A stretch of DNA of 64,000 bases from Streblospio benedicti (lineage: Eukaryota > Annelida > Polychaeta > Spionida > Spionidae). A program made the translations under genes and the position numbers. A model generated the notes under the pieces. It searched no databases, was not told the origin of the DNA, and saw nothing but the letters and a program-made list of their open reading frames with translations. Of the stretch, positions 38,101 to 52,117 are shown one piece after another. Every line of letters starts with the position of its first letter. Positions within the stretch are counted from its first letter, which is position 1. Location of the stretch: contig CM032660.1 in the NCBI GenBank assembly GCA_019095985.1, positions 38,678,585-38,742,584 of the forward strand, in the 5' to 3' direction.

Positions 38101-40797
38101 AGATGCGATTATCGACTATACTATCCACTTTTCATTGTTTTTTTTTACTACAGTTGTGTCAATAGCATAAAATCTATATACATGTACAAACATTCTAAGA
38201 TATCAAAATTGCTTTTTTATATCTCTAATAATATTTGAAGGATAACAAATCTATTATACAAGATCTATTGCAAACTAATCAAACGATGCCGAAAATTGTT
38301 CAACAAGTGAAAATATTTATAAACGCATGAAACCTGTCAACTAGGTAAATAAACTAACCTGTCTTCTCAACATCATTTACACAATCATGCTCGTGCTTCA
38401 TATATACCAGGGGGCCTAACCTCTTCTTTCCACCCCACCATTTTCTCCAAAAGATTTATTTAGAAGCTTTTAGGTCCCATGAAGAAGTTTAAGTGCTTTA
38501 CCCTTACAGCCATTGCCACCTGCATCCGACCCTTTTATGTGATTTCTATGGTTGACATAACTTTGCTTTTAACAAAATATTGGAAGGTGATTTAATTTGC
38601 TCTCAATGTCCACATGTACATGAGAAAATTGTTTTTGGTGCTTGTTTCTTGAAATAGTGAACTTAACAATAGATATATCCATATTGGCAGGAAGTCCATA
38701 TTCATGTATTGTGGTGTTCATTTTAAGTTGATAATACTAGTTACAAAAGTTTAGATTGGAAAATTGATCTGTTATTGTTATAAGATAAGATAAGGTAAGA
38801 TAACTTTATTTTACCGCAGATCTATTAACGGCTATTGGCATATATACCGTTACTTTTATGAGAGGAGGAGGCATTTATTTGAGGAGAGTATGTAATGGAG
38901 GTAGCTGGTTATTAACTAACCAAATACATATGGCATAGATTAATCCAAGTTGGAAAGGCTTAACCTATAACTGAGTCACGTATTTGTGGTTTGTTATTAA
39001 CATACGCTTGCATCAAACAATACATGATTTTTCAGGGCTTTATTATTTACACAATGCAACCTCTGCATTATAATGCGACAGACTCGCACATCGACCATAA
39101 AATGCGTTTATTAGAAGGAAAGGGGGCTGTTTATTAGCGGTGAGTGTTTAACAGAATACATGCCACCCCAGTGGTTGTTTAATAGAGGTAGGCCATTATT
39201 AGAAGATTTACAGTATGTATAACTTGAATTGTAAAATGATCATAAGAGTGCACCTCTGCTTCTTGGATAAAATTGTCTGCCCATTGTAACCTCTTGACGT
39301 GCTGTTCTCGTATCTTTGTTACGTCCTGTGATGAGGCAGCCTTGTTGCGGAGGGCTTGAGGTACTGAAGCTCCAGATGACTCGTAATACATGTTCTCGTA
39401 GAGAGGCAGACGAGAACTGCGAGTGCTGCAACACAACATTTTATATATTACTAAATATTACTACTTTGTGAAATGCTATATACATGTAGATATTTCTCGG
39501 ATAGCACACAGCAGCTGGTCATGCGGATATGGTTTTCGCATGTACATATATATATATTGCCTAAAAAGTACCCAATGTGAAAAGCCCCAGTTATATCATT
39601 TCACACTGGTACATGTACTTATGATATGAGTATATGTGGATATATGTACAATGTACAAGCTTTAGATAATCAAATCTGTACGAAGTGCATTCATATTCAC
39701 TTGTATTCACATACTACTATCTAGCAAACACACTTGAACAAACACAATTAAAATGAGTTTATTTACAGGTGCAGGTTTTTTTTTAAAGAGGGGGGACATA
39801 ATTGGAGAATTTACAATTTATTGAGATCCTTATTAACAAAATTGAAAGGAGCTCAAAGAATTTCCAAAAGTACCGCAATAGTAATTTCTTGTAGAAAAGA
39901 CTTAACCCCGCCCACTCCAATTGTGGACCTTGTGGGTTTTCATCCTATTCAAAGTGCACCACACCATGGGTCCCAACATCGTAAGGTGGAGGGGGAGTGT
40001 TACTGTGTCGTATACAATATTTACATACACTTGTTATTAAAACCCGCTTTACACTAGAGCGATGAGCGATCATGGGCGAACCCGTGCAACGCATCTGTAC
40101 GTATTATGTCACGTCGTCAACTTGGGCGTATTATGACGGCATTGAACGTAGTAAAAATGCATGGTACGACAAGTTGCTAAGGCAAACGAAGTGTTACTTG
40201 TACGTGCGAATGTTGTGCGATCCCTAGACGCAGCATAACTATTTTTAACGAACCTAAACCAACCAGTAATTTCGTCAACAAATTTTGAACATGTTCAAAA
40301 TTTCCTGACGAATTTGCCTGTTCGCCATTGCACGTAGAGCTACGTAGGTGGAATTCGCTATAGTGTAAAGGGGGCTTAATACATTAGATCTATTATATTT
40401 CTATGTACTGGTATTCGTAAGATTGATTGATGAAAATATTGTATATATATACCCCCTCTCCCATGATAATAGTTTTGTGTAGTAAATGGTGTATACCCTT
40501 TGTATGTATATCTACACCCCCCCCCCCCCACACACACACACACCACACCCTGCAAAAGGTTTTTGCCATGAATACCAAAGGTACCGGTACGTAAAAAAAA
40601 GAAAGAAAGAAAGTGACATTTTGAGGGTGAAAAGGGATGGCAAGGTGCACTCCTGCTCTCCCTGGATCTGCCTATGACGCGGTGTCTGACCTGTTGTAGA
40701 GACGGCCATGTTTGGGGCGTGCTCTGAACGTCTGCTCGCAATCTGACTGGTAACCACGCTCCACGTGTTGCCTGTACCTCGGGGCTACGTGAGACAT
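35134..40797 (-). CDS. two-SH3-domain protein, possibly Dlish-like
   Basis: Rebuilt from three minus exons, 40797-40691, 39425-39254 and 37323-35134, giving 822 aa; phases match (2, then 0) with GT-AG borders. The last exon is 2190 nt, and its frame stays open for 27 nt before the first internal ATG (37296), up to the acceptor, so that ATG is probably not the true start. The N-terminus (exons 1-2) has a KIREQHVKRLQWADNFIQEA helix. A long Asn/Ser-rich disordered region follows. A divergent SH3 lies at about 452-515 (ends REGYVPYSHLGPV), then a Cys pair (CCRLC), and a canonical SH3 at about 752-808 (LFDYIAK, NWVWVRKENGEEGFIPRNF). SH3 domains bind proline-rich partners. The two domains recall the Drosophila Fat-pathway adaptor Dlish, but I could not check this. 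No near AATAAA was seen downstream. Confidence 0.8.
40037..40379. mobile_element. MITE flanked by TTAA
   Basis: The ends read AACCCGCTTTACACTAGAGC (40041) and, inverted, AGCCCCCTTTACACTATAGC (40376), with TTAA at both borders (40037-40040, 40376-40379). The CpG-rich interior has no coding potential. It lies in intron 1 of the SH3 gene. Confidence 0.75.
40470..40677. mobile_element. MITE end fragment plus simple repeats
   Basis: The right end CCCTGGATCTGCCTATG (about 40660-40676) is the same terminal sequence as the MITE at 45991-46156. It is preceded by a poly-C/AC run and a GAAA run. The left end is missing. It stops 13 bp short of the SH3-gene splice donor at 40690/40689. Confidence 0.5.
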
Positions 40798-43700
40798 CTG
40801 TAAACATAATAACATGATGGTGTATAGCGGTTGCGCTTCATATTGAAATGAGCAATATAGGGCCTAAATGATTTGATTGCGTTCATTAACTAGTTAGATG
40901 TTGGGGGGAGAGACCGGTAAACAGCTGGAAATCAGTGTGGACTCTGTCTCCCACTTTACAGTTTAGTCATGTGCCACCAATAGGGGTAGGCGGCCCTACC
41001 TTTTAAATTTCAAGCCAGCTAGTATTGAACTGGGTTCACATCTTGTCAAATTAATATGGCAATTGGTCCACATATTTTGAATTTGAAACCGAAATTGGTC
41101 AACATATAGATTTCAAGATACTTGATCATGAAAAATATAAATTTGTCCGTCTATGCTTTGATATGGCAAACTTGTAATAAAATGTGCGTAAATGTTAAGA
41201 CAACACAAACTGTGTGCTGTCTTATTCTATTATGTCTATTATTTTGCGCAAACGAAGATTTATAACAAGGACTAGTTCCAGAGTGTTACAAACTCAGCTG
41301 TAATGCCCTCCATTTGCTGGTGGCCACTTAAATAAGGTAATTGGGCCGAACACAGCTGTGAGAAAGTGCGCACCCAGCACACGCACCGTCAGCTCAGAGA
41401 AGTTTCTTTACAGGTAGGAAACTAAATAAAATACGCTTTCCATTGGTATAACATGCTGGCCCTTTGTAAATTCCTCTAGCTTGTAACAATACACTTTTAC
41501 AATACCCACGAAAATATACATTTCCCATTAAAATTCCTACACGTGTACATTGATCACACACAAACCACTAGTCTTGTGATATATTAATGAGCAGCTATGA
41601 AAGATTAAATTTATTCAATAGGACATTCCAACTGATGCGTAAATCAAACTTTCTGCCACAATACACCAGAAAATAATTGGCTACACCAAATTTCTTCTGA
41701 TGGTATTCAGTGAACTACTGTTTTCTGGATTTCAATCATAAACTGCACGAACACCTCATATAATATAGATGATTTTTATTTGTTCGCAAGCAAAACCTTT
41801 TTTATTAACCAAACGACATATTTTCCACTTTTCACTGCTATTGTGTTTGTGTGGTTTGTGTGAAGACATCCATACATCATATTTTTAACGTTCACCAACC
41901 CATTTTACACATATATAAGTAATTATTTGCCAGAATAGCGATGAAAGAGAATTTTCTTTTGACTTTTCACATAATTACTGGTTATTTACGAATCCTCCTC
42001 GGTCGTAAAGCTAGAACAGCAGGAGATCATTGTGTACAAAACTTTGTACCTTCAAGTTCTTCATATTACCCCCCCCCCCCCAATTTACACAATTCCCAGT
42101 GTTTGCGTCATTTGAAATCTACTTACAGGCAGGCTCTGAGGAGAACACATAAAACCAAGAGATCGTAATACAAGTATGACATATAATTAGTATTGCATTA
42201 TCAGTGAAAGTATTCATGTACGAGCATGATATATATTTAGATAACAGTATAATGTGATATACTCTCAAATTTTCTACTGTAATAAACAATGCAAGTGCTT
42301 TGTATTTTGAATTAATTTACCTTTCGCTGTAAGATAACCTAATTTTACTTCTCACACTGATTGTATTCCATTGTATGTTTACATCCAAAGTTGGAAATGA
42401 TTGGCAAAGCACAATTGTGGTTTACATACTAGTACATAAAGACATCAAGATCGCTTGTGAGATTAAAAAAATAGTTGCTAGAAATCTGCCCCCCTGCATA
42501 GTAATATCCAGATAAGCGAAACGTCCGTCGACAATGATTGGGGTTAATTCTGTTCACTGTCAAATGTGCAGCATTCTATGAATATAGATGTAAAGCTTTG
42601 CTAAAACACGAACAGACATGCATCTGTGAGATTTAACAGAGGCTTGGTTAACTTCCACAACAATAAAGGTATCTTTTCTTCTAAAGCACTACGCGACAAC
42701 ACACCACATGCATATTAAAGGATTGTAGAATGTTAGATATTCTTTGTTTTGTTGGTCATTTTGTACTGTGGATATGGATGCCTATATATGCTGCACGTAG
42801 GTAGATCTAAAAATGTAACCTGTATGTAAGTTGTATGTATTTATTGTTCAGTTGTCACGTTAGTTAATAACCATTGATATTCAAAACAGGCTGTTTAAAA
42901 GGGAGAAAAGAAGAAAATACTTATATTCTAAACTACACATAAATTGAGCCACATTTCTTCCTTTATTTTTTTCATCAACCAAAGTTTAGTGAGCAAATGC
43001 ATTGATGCTGTAGAAGACCCCACATCAGAAGAAGGGTAGTAGGCCTACGACGTATGCGCGACTTGTACGTGTACATGTATTGTCTCGTGTTCGAGCTCGA
43101 GGCTAGCATTGCACGAGTCCACGATTACACGCGTCATGTGATTTAAAAAATATGCTGGAATGGAGACATTTTTGCGTTCGCGCTTGATAACATCTCCACG
43201 CGCATACAGCACGACTCTGACATCTTCATCACGGATACCCAATAGCATAAAACGTTTTTTGGTTTGTATTACATTCATTATATTTTCTACTGTCACCCCC
43301 CCCCCCGCACGCTACAACTAGTAAAGAACGACATTTTCACCATGCTAATTAAATGAAAATATTTGCATAAAACCACAATGAAGTGCCTTTCACAGTATAC
43401 GTGCTAGATTCTTTTACATTTCAAATTTCAAAGGACCTAAACATTGCATTGAATGATTTCAATAAGCTCACCATAAGTTTTTCATAAAACATGTTTTATA
43501 CTCGACCTTCGTAATCTAGTCTTTTTTTCTTTGGCCATAATCGAGATGATTACCGTTGAAGATAACATTTTTCTACTTCTGTGATTGGTGATTCATTCAT
43601 TTTTATGAGAGCGCATTTGAAAGGCTCTTGTGGGTATGCTTTATTACACAGTTGGGAGATTGTTATTTCAACTGTCTCCCCCCCCGTTCAAAGTAGCTCT

Positions 43701-45076
43701 GTCAGTTTATGTCTGTTTGTAAGCATATATCCATGATATCGTATACGATAATTGGGACTAATTAATGTATATTATTAGTTACGGCAGTGAAACTCAAGAC
43801 AGCGTTAAAATAGCGCTTCTTGCCTATGAAATCTTAAAACAACCGGAACGTCACTCTTGTGACTGGATGAACGAAAATCGACAGATATATATCTACATGT
43901 AGATCATTAGAAATGGACGAAAGGAAGAATTGAAGTCGCATCAAGTTCGCTCGTCCTAATTATTTTCCCATGATAGAGATATTTTTATTACTGCTTACTT
44001 ATTCATTGCGCCTGATATCAATCTCAGTAGCCCACAGTCCATTTTTGACTGCCAGATTTAATTAAAGATAAAAGAACACAGTGAGAGTACAATTTCATTT
44101 ATGTTTCAAGCTTGATTACTCGTTGATATGTACAGCAAGTCTCGCGTCCTAATACCGATTTACATAGCCGAAATCTTGTCAAACCTCAATGGTATATAGA
44201 TAACACAATAAAATGTAACAAGTAAAAAAAAAGAGTCATTCCAGCGGGTTAACCACAGCATGGTGATTGGGGAACCGCCCTGGAAATAAAGATACGGGTA
44301 ACGTACTAAGAATAGAACCAACAACCTATGGGGTTGACCAAAAACATTGCTTTAGGGAAGTCCTGTGTTGAAATGCGTGTAAAATTCGGGTTGTGTTAGA
44401 GAGGAAGCCGAAAATAAGGACAAATTAGACTACAGATGAGCAGTTGAAGCAGATATGAGAAAACCACCAAATATATGTGAAAAGTCGACTTGATGTGTGA
44501 ATGAAAGAATGCAAACATCGCAGCTTTTGTTACCGGCCAATATGCATCCATAAACATTGTTTCCTGGTATTGTAATAAAAGCTTACTGTTTCATATGCAT
44601 TTTAAGCACATTTGCATTTTGTGTAGCACAAAGCGCAATGGTTGTTGGGAACAAATATTGCCTGTTATACGTATATCTATGTGATTTTTTAATTCACAAA
44701 GCCACCCAAAACAAACAAACCTCGACTGTTTCATGATATGTATCGTCATCAACAATATCTATTCATCCAAGTATATGTGGGTTATGAAAAAAACGTATTC
44801 ATTGTTTTCCTTATGTACGTTTTAAAGATAAAATATAGACCTACCTAGTATTGGCCACAAATTACTACTATACTCCTTATTTCTCCGTCTATTTAACGCG
44901 CTTTTAACGCACTCGTGCACGCACCTTGCGCACTGACTTGCCATACACACGTACTTTACAAGTTTAAGAAATAAAAATGTTGTATTATCTACCCTATGAA
45001 TAGTTACCTATGATAAAGAATGCCAAACCAAGGCACACTTTTATGATAAATTGATATGCTATGCCAAATTGGGCAA

Positions 45077-45144
45077 TTGTTGTTGAACACTTTAAAAATG
45101 TACAAGAATGTTGTTGTTGAAAACTTTAAAAATGTACAAGAATG
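45077..45144 (+). repeat. 34-bp tandem duplication
   Basis: Two adjacent 34-bp units starting TTGTTGTTGAA, differing at one position. Confidence 0.9.
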
Positions 45145-45990
45145 TAAGTCATTGACTTTGAGCGCATTGTTTTGCATGCATGCTAGATCATTTTATTTAC
45201 ATTGAAATAAAAAAAATCAAATAGAAATAATTTTTAAGAACGTGAAATGTTCTATTTTTAAAAGCAAGAGTAAATGCTGCATGGTCTTACCGTAATCAAT
45301 CCTCTAAGGCTGCCTTTCTGTTTTTCGTTTTCTTTCGATTTGTGTTTCTTGATATTTAATCAGAAAAAGTCAACATTAAATGCATCATAAATCAGCACAC
45401 TATTTAAAACTAGATAGCAAACCACGAGTTGTAATATTAGATCTGAATGTGCTCGCAAAATGTAAATATCCAGCTATTCATTAACCCACACACTAGCGTA
45501 CTCCTTGTTGAAAAGGAACAACTCTCACAAAGTTTCATCACTTTGAAGCGATGCGCATCTTTCTAAAATAGACTTGCTCTTTCAAATGGTCAAAAGGGTT
45601 ATCCGTAAATGACCCGTAATTATCAAATCACATTCCCATTTAATAGCATTTTCATGCCCCGAAAATGATATAACAAGCCATTAAGATGTCATCGCTGACG
45701 TTTACGAGAACCCGTAGCGACTAATAAGGAGAATAATGACAAACATCTTCACCCAGCCCGTCTCCGAGGACTGGACTAATGCGCCTGCCACACCACTGTG
45801 CCATTGCCCTTCTCCGGGGTTTAGTGATTTAATGCTTGATCACAATAGATATAGGCTAACACTCTTGATACAATATGTGGTTTGTTTTCGCTGTCATTTT
45901 CAGATAGGTTTTTGTCCAGGTATGGGGGAAAGATTTCCGTTATAAATTATTTTTTGTTTCAATGGGATAAATCAGTCACGCATACTCAAT

Positions 45991-46156
45991 GCATAGGCAG
46001 ATCCAGGTTTTTGGAAAAGGGGGCGGGGTGCACGTAAGGAAAAAAGGGGGGGGGGCACACTTACGGGATTTCATGAAAAACCCTATGAAAATAAAGTATT
46101 TTGGTGGGAAAGGGGGGGGGGGCGCACCGCCTGCGTTCCCCTGGATCTGCCTATGC
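45991..46156. mobile_element. 166-bp MITE with GCATAGGCAGATCCAGG ends
   Basis: The left end GCATAGGCAGATCCAGG and its reverse complement at the right border enclose a G-rich, non-coding middle. Same terminal family as 40660-40676. Confidence 0.75.
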
Positions 46157-49100
46157 TAGGGATTATTTTATTTCAAAATAGCATTGCGAGCAATATACGA
46201 CCGTTTGACGATTACATTTACGCATGCTCGCAAAATTCGTGTAACATGCTTTGGGGTAGCAGGATGGCTCGAGCTGATTTTTAGCTATTATCGCACGAGC
46301 ATTGCCGACCGCGAGGGTGTTCCCCAACTATCGAACGTCTTTGTCACTGTACATAATCAGATGCAGGTAGTAAATTAACAGTATAATATAACTCCGATTA
46401 TGGCCCAAAGTGGTCTCAGTTGAATGGTGCTCTCTTTTAAAAAGGTCTGAAGTAATTTCTCTTTGAGTGTTTGGAACCGCGAAAAATGTTGAGGTGGTCC
46501 TTTTTTTAAAAGATGGTTATCGATTTGAGGTTATTCTGCGTACAATTTGAAAGCAGACAGAAATCATTATTTCAAATATTCCTGCAAAAAGTCAAGAGAA
46601 ATCTACCTTTATTAACACATTCACTGATAACTGACTATTGATAAATGTGAAGTACATGTGTTACGCAGTAGATTTTTGACACACAAAATGTGGCGTGGCT
46701 ATCTTGATTTGAGAAGGCAGGTAATATATCCACTACTTGGTGGTCTCTCTACAGAGGTATATTTTGGTAGATTTATGAAGGTTTGGGACTCTAGAAAGGG
46801 GTCTTACTATAGAGGTGGTCTCAATAGAGAGGTGGTCTTAATTGGAGGTTGTACTGTACTTTAGCACAGTGTTTGAGCGTCGATTATATGTTCACATGAA
46901 GTTTGCAGGCTAGGCTAACATGTAGCAATGAGTTAAGTTATATAACGATTTTCAGTTTGACATTTTGATATCATAATAAGTTAGTGATGGCACACCCTAC
47001 TTTGACAATGCATGTTTATCAAAATAAAATAAATCTATAACTGTACATAAAATTGTAAGCATATTTCCCCTGACACAATCCTAACACAACATTGACACAT
47101 TTGCAGCGTACATACTTGGATGTACATGTACATGTATATGTACGGTACTTCCCCTACCCCACCCAACGCTACCAACCCCGCAATTGCAAGACAATGTGGG
47201 ACGCGCACATCGATTGTATCAAGTATGGTTATGTAGATGGCACGGTCACGTTTATACAAACACGTGAATAAAGTGTCACGTGAACATTAATAAAATACAC
47301 AAGTAATAATACCACATATAACCTTGCAGAAGAGATAACGGCCATTACCAAGGCCATGTACGTACATCTTCTTGAGAACCCGATATCAATACGAATTAAT
47401 TGGATACGGTAATTTCAAATTACAAAAAAAACAACACCCTTTACTCTTATTTTTAACTTACTTATTTGAACATCAGTGCAGGCACACGTTTGTGTGAAGT
47501 TTGACCATATTTGCAACTACATGTAAGTACACATGTAGAGAATATTTATTATATTCATAGTATTGATAACTATTATTTTCACAATACTGTGGTACAAGAC
47601 ATTGGGTGTTCTTTGAAAAGGCATTTTTGATTGGGGTGGTTTAATTTTCACGCTTGCTTCATTATAAACACGAGCTGTGTGGGCATGGTTAAGACAGTTG
47701 TGTTTTCTTTTCTATGCGAACATTTAAGCCCATATGACCCTTACTAAATCATTAGATACACAAAGTTATGAAAAAGAGCAATTCACAGACACCAAGCAAT
47801 ACATTCAACATCAGACCTTGTAAATGTGAACATGAACAATGTTGTTTACTTCACTAAGCTAAAATGAAATTTTAATGACAAAAGAAAAATTATATTAGAA
47901 AAATATGTGAGATTCTCTCATGTAGCACAATGAATAGAAGACATTTATACAATACAACTCATGAAGTCAACCAGGACAACATATCAGTGACCTGGAGGGA
48001 CATTATGCTTCTAAATAGTGGACTTCTGAGGGTGTGTGAAACTTTTGTCAAAAACATACAGTTTATTTTGACAAACAAACGGAAGGCTAACTTTTGTTAT
48101 TTTCCATAACTTAATATTAGTTTTTTTAATGAGGTCACAGTACGTTGTTTCGACTAGGCCATTATGTTTACAAACATCTTAGTTTATTAAGCACCTATGG
48201 TTTGTCTGTTTATTCAGAAAATCACACCACACCACATCGCATCGCACCGCATCGCAAAAGTGTTACGATGACTTATCTTTTAGGCCTATCACACGATTTT
48301 CCTGTCTAGGTGCTAGTCGGAACCATGGTTCTTGCCTTGCTAGCAGAGGTTTCGCTGTAGTCTCAGTGCTGCTGGGGTTAGAGTCTCTGTTGGATCGACC
48401 ATGTACCGTAGGTCACGAAACAGTCCAGTTGAATGAGGTTCGTGGGGGACGCGGGCATCTCCTTGTCTACGTCGTAGTTGAGGTCTGACCTCTCACGCTC
48501 AGTTTTGTCAGCTTTAAGGGCCGATGTGGATGGGAGATCCCAGAAAACCTCCCTAACTGGTATCATGTGAACCACTGTGGCCGCCAATAGCACCGTTGAC
48601 GGCGTTGTCTTGAGACAATAGCCAGACGACTGGATCGAAGATGGGTAAAAACCCTCAGGGTGGGATTGTGGTGGTCTTACCACCAAAAATGGTATGCGTG
48701 TCACCGTGACTTTGGAGATATGAAGTCAGTATCAAGAAGATATCAGACCTAAAAATCTCTGAACTAGTGCCCAAAATATAATGAATGGCATTATAGTGAC
48801 ATACATTTTTTTTGATAATGCTCAGTCATACGTTTATAAAAGGATATGAATTAAAACAAAGCAAATGATATTACATGTACCTGATAATATAATGATTGGT
48901 CATGGATGGGGAAATTATGACCCCAAAATATAATGAATGAGGAAATTATAACCCAAAACTATATTGGACGGCGCAAAAAAGATGTCCTGTCCCACATCAA
49001 TACCCAGCAAACCTATTTACTACCCCCCCCCCCCCCCCACACACACCTCGCCCCAACGCGGAATAAAACCATGAACCTGGGGGGAGATATTATACAATGT

Positions 49101-49460
49101 CAATATAGAAATGCACAAATAACCTCAATTCAATGATATTGATGTCCCTCTAGTCTGTAAGCCTGTTTAGAAGCTATGACTAGTTCCATAGTTTTACAAT
49201 TTAACCCGTCGTGTTATCATAATTTCAAATCTATCTCCTGTCCAGTTGTATGTGGGATTCCAAACAAAAGTGTGTTAGCATCAAACCGACTTCCTTAAAC
49301 ATAACGCAAACTATATTTGGCGGGCATAATCAGTGTCTTTTGCAAATATATTCAAATTCATTTATTGTCAAGCCATGACAACAAGAATTATATATATATA
49401 GACTGTTTCAAAGGGAGGTAATTTATATTTGCTGGGCATGGAATGTACTACTATTTTTAG

Positions 49461-49599
49461 GATTTGGGCACGAGATTGCAGTGTGAATCTCAAAAATTGA
49501 GCATGATGATGTCTGATTTACCCAAATGAAAGGAATGGTAAATCAGACATTAGCATGCTCAATTTTATGATTGACTCTCCAACCTCGTGCTCAAATATC
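49461..49599. mobile_element. 139-bp foldback MITE
   Basis: Arms of about 60 bp share ATTGAGCATG and TGTCTGATTTACC in inverted orientation, with outer GGGCACGAG / CTCGTGCTC ends and almost no loop. Confidence 0.7.
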
Positions 49600-50207
49600 A
49601 TTCTGTAATGAATTCCATAATGAAGAAGATATGATTACAGGTTCCAGTAAAGCTAAATGCACACACAATATTAGATATTTGTTAAATGCAACACACAAAC
49701 TAAACTCATCTAGCTAGTGACCTATTTGAGATTGTGACGGGCAGACTGCGGTACAAAAACTACTTTTCTACGATTTGATTTGATTGGCTAGTAGAGTTTG
49801 CATTACTGTATTAAAACTATGGCAGACTATGTCAGACTTTGTTTTTTTTGTTTGTAAAGGTGACTGATAAGGCCTGTATATCATCTGCTAATATCCTACT
49901 CGTATTGTTTGTTATAGCATATCACAGTATAAAAATAAATCAAATTATGGAAATCATCTACAATACAAACATAACGAAATCCAACCAATCAAAAGCAACT
50001 TCTTGATTAATTTACTAACAAAGGAAGCTATGGAAATTTAGTGAAAATATTTAGATTATAATTAGATATGATTGTGTCGGCTGATTTTAATACTGTGAAG
50101 TGATCAAGTATATACTAAAATATACAATCAGTCTAAAACGGACGCTCTGGCTTGCCTGGTCTTTGAGGCTACTAGTTACCGTTCTATTATAATAGTAGTA
50201 CTTGGTG

Positions 50208-50280
50208 CATCTTCCCCTGAGAAGATGGTCATACATCAATATATAACATTCGATAGATGATACCTTGCTGTGGCATGATG
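50208..50280 (+). repeat. dispersed folded repeat, copy C
   Basis: Third copy: starts CATCTTCCCCTGAGAAGATG, then ATAACATTCGATAGATGATA and CCTTGCTGTGGCATGATG. Confidence 0.55.
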
Positions 50281-50335
50281 ATGATGGTGGGGCCAATGTA
50301 TTTGTCAGCGACACACCACCACATCCACAACACCA

Positions 50336-51265
50336 AATAGATAGATAGATAGATAGATTTATTTTATTATAGTGTCATGTGTTAAAATACATATATAAAA
50401 CATTCCTATGAACAAATTAGTATTAAAACACCCAACCACTAGGGTTTATAAGACACTTTACATATATTATCATTAAAATTAAAATCATCTTGTTACCATT
50501 TAAAATACAATTTATAAAATATGTAGCATGTGGTCGTATTAAAACATTTAGCAATAAGTTTGTCTCCCATTTTGTTTATAGTATTAGCCACAAGTTTAAT
50601 AGCTGACACGTCTGCCATTATCGTACAATACTTTACTAAAGATGGTAATTGATTAAAACCATTATATTTTACATTAAACTCATTTAGCATTGCGTAGCGG
50701 AGATCATCATAAAACTTACACTCAATAGTAAAATGTATCTCATCTTCAATCTTGTTTGCATCACATAAAATACATGTTCGTAATTCTAGAGGTACCTTAT
50801 TATAGCGACCCGTTTCTATATTCAGGGGTAGTGAACCACAACGAAGTTTGGCCAAAGTTGATCTGTTATATCTTGAAACTAATTTAACATATTCCTCTGT
50901 GTTTAGTCTAATGCATTCTATATGTTCGTAATTTGTTTCCATTAGGGCAATTTTTATCATCTAACATATCATACCACCATTGTTCTTGGTCAACATCTAC
51001 TAGTAACTGCTTCATATCATTTAAAACTCTTGCTTGAGAGAATTCTCTATCTGGTATCACAAGACCAATTCTATTGAAGAGAGCTTTGGCTTTCTTTTCC
51101 CAAGTAGAATTTCCTCCATGGTGTTGACTAGATACGGAGCATCGGAAAGTAACACCATGAATAGTTCAATCAAAACCTTCACATACACTCTTAACATGAT
51201 TGGTTGGAGTTTTCTCGTTTTGCATTGTAATAATAGCAATGGAGCTATTGATATTTGCATGAAGT
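50336..51265 (-). mobile_element. LINE 3' fragment with (TCTA)n tail
   Basis: The minus-strand translation includes NRIGLVIPDREFSQ, EQWWYDM, then RSTLAKLRCGSLPLNIETGR and CILCDANKIEDEIHF, the C-terminal Cys/His zinc-knuckle region seen in many invertebrate LINEs (50493-50960 is the longest open part). The two parts are in different frames, so it is inactive. A TAGATAGATAGA tail lies at 50339-50357. Related to 57866-58600. Confidence 0.8.
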
Positions 51266-52117
51266 TTCAGATGTAAATATGGTGGGCACATATAAACTCG
51301 ATACAAATCAAATATTTGTGCGCATGTATGTGTATACTAACGATTTGTATTGCAGATTTGTTTCTACAGCAAAACAATACGATACAGCGAAGCAAAGACA
51401 TATTGATGGATCAGCACAAAGTCAGAATTTCCCAATCTTTGAAGTTGAATCAGCTATAGAATTGGAGTCTGTACGCCACACTTTATTACACAGTGCTTGA
51501 TAATTCTCCCAAGGGTAACTATCTTTCCACAGAATTGTTATAAAGGCAGAGTCATCCTTTGACCCGTGGATTTCTCTATTGTACTGTAAACATAATCGAA
51601 TATTAACATTTGTGATCATCAGACTGGGGCTTTATTAACGTTAAGGAAGTTGTGCACGGCTACAACGTGTTTGTAAGATCCCAACTATCAATCAATACCT
51701 GAAATGTCAGATCCACATGATTGTCTGGTTCATCATTAAAAATGCATCGTCCTACATGTGTGTACACATACACTTAGTCAAATAGCAAGAGTTACAATTA
51801 CGGTGTCTGTGTCTGTAGAATATTATGTCTTAGTTTTGTACGTTTGTGCTCATTAGTCATGGATCACACAGTGAAGTCCATGACATTGTTAGCTCTTGGA
51901 GGTTTTGCAGCGTTAATGATAAATGCTGTAGAAATAACGAACGGTGCCTAATGTGGATTTAAAAACATTTAACTTTGATGTATTTGCATTTACAAAAGTT
52001 CACAAACAACTTTATATGGAGTATCTTCTACCGTAGAATGATAGTACAAAAGATGAAATAAACAGATATAAATCGAAAAGCAACAGTAATTACAAATATA
52101 AAGTGAGTGTCATAGCT

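Larger units (their letters stand above)
40798..52117. other. 11-kb divergent intergenic region
   Basis: Lies between the SH3 gene (minus) and the K+ channel (plus) and should hold both promoters. No exon is supported. Elements found: 45077-45144, 45991-46156, 49461-49599, 50208-50280, 50336-51265, poly-C tracts near 42070, 43300 and 49026, and a GTGGTCTY-type repeat at about 46735-46855. A CpG-richer open frame at 43045-43296 (minus) is not recognisable. Confidence 0.45.

Noticed and set aside
43045-43296. 83-codon minus-strand open frame in CpG-richer DNA
   Set aside because: No recognisable motif, no convincing splice context and no partner exons; kept only as a note within the intergenic region.
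48378-48704. 108-codon minus-strand open frame
   Set aside because: Possibly old transposon sequence, but no domain could be recognised, so no family is assigned.
51422-51619. Minus-strand open frame after an acceptor-like site (YNREIHGSKDDS...)
   Set aside because: Looks mildly coding but ends in a stop without polyadenylation signal and has no neighbouring exons or known family.
51859-51951. 30-codon hydrophobic open frame (MDHTVKSMTLLALGGF...) upstream of the Kv gene
   Set aside because: Could be an upstream open frame in a 5' UTR, but nothing shows it is transcribed.
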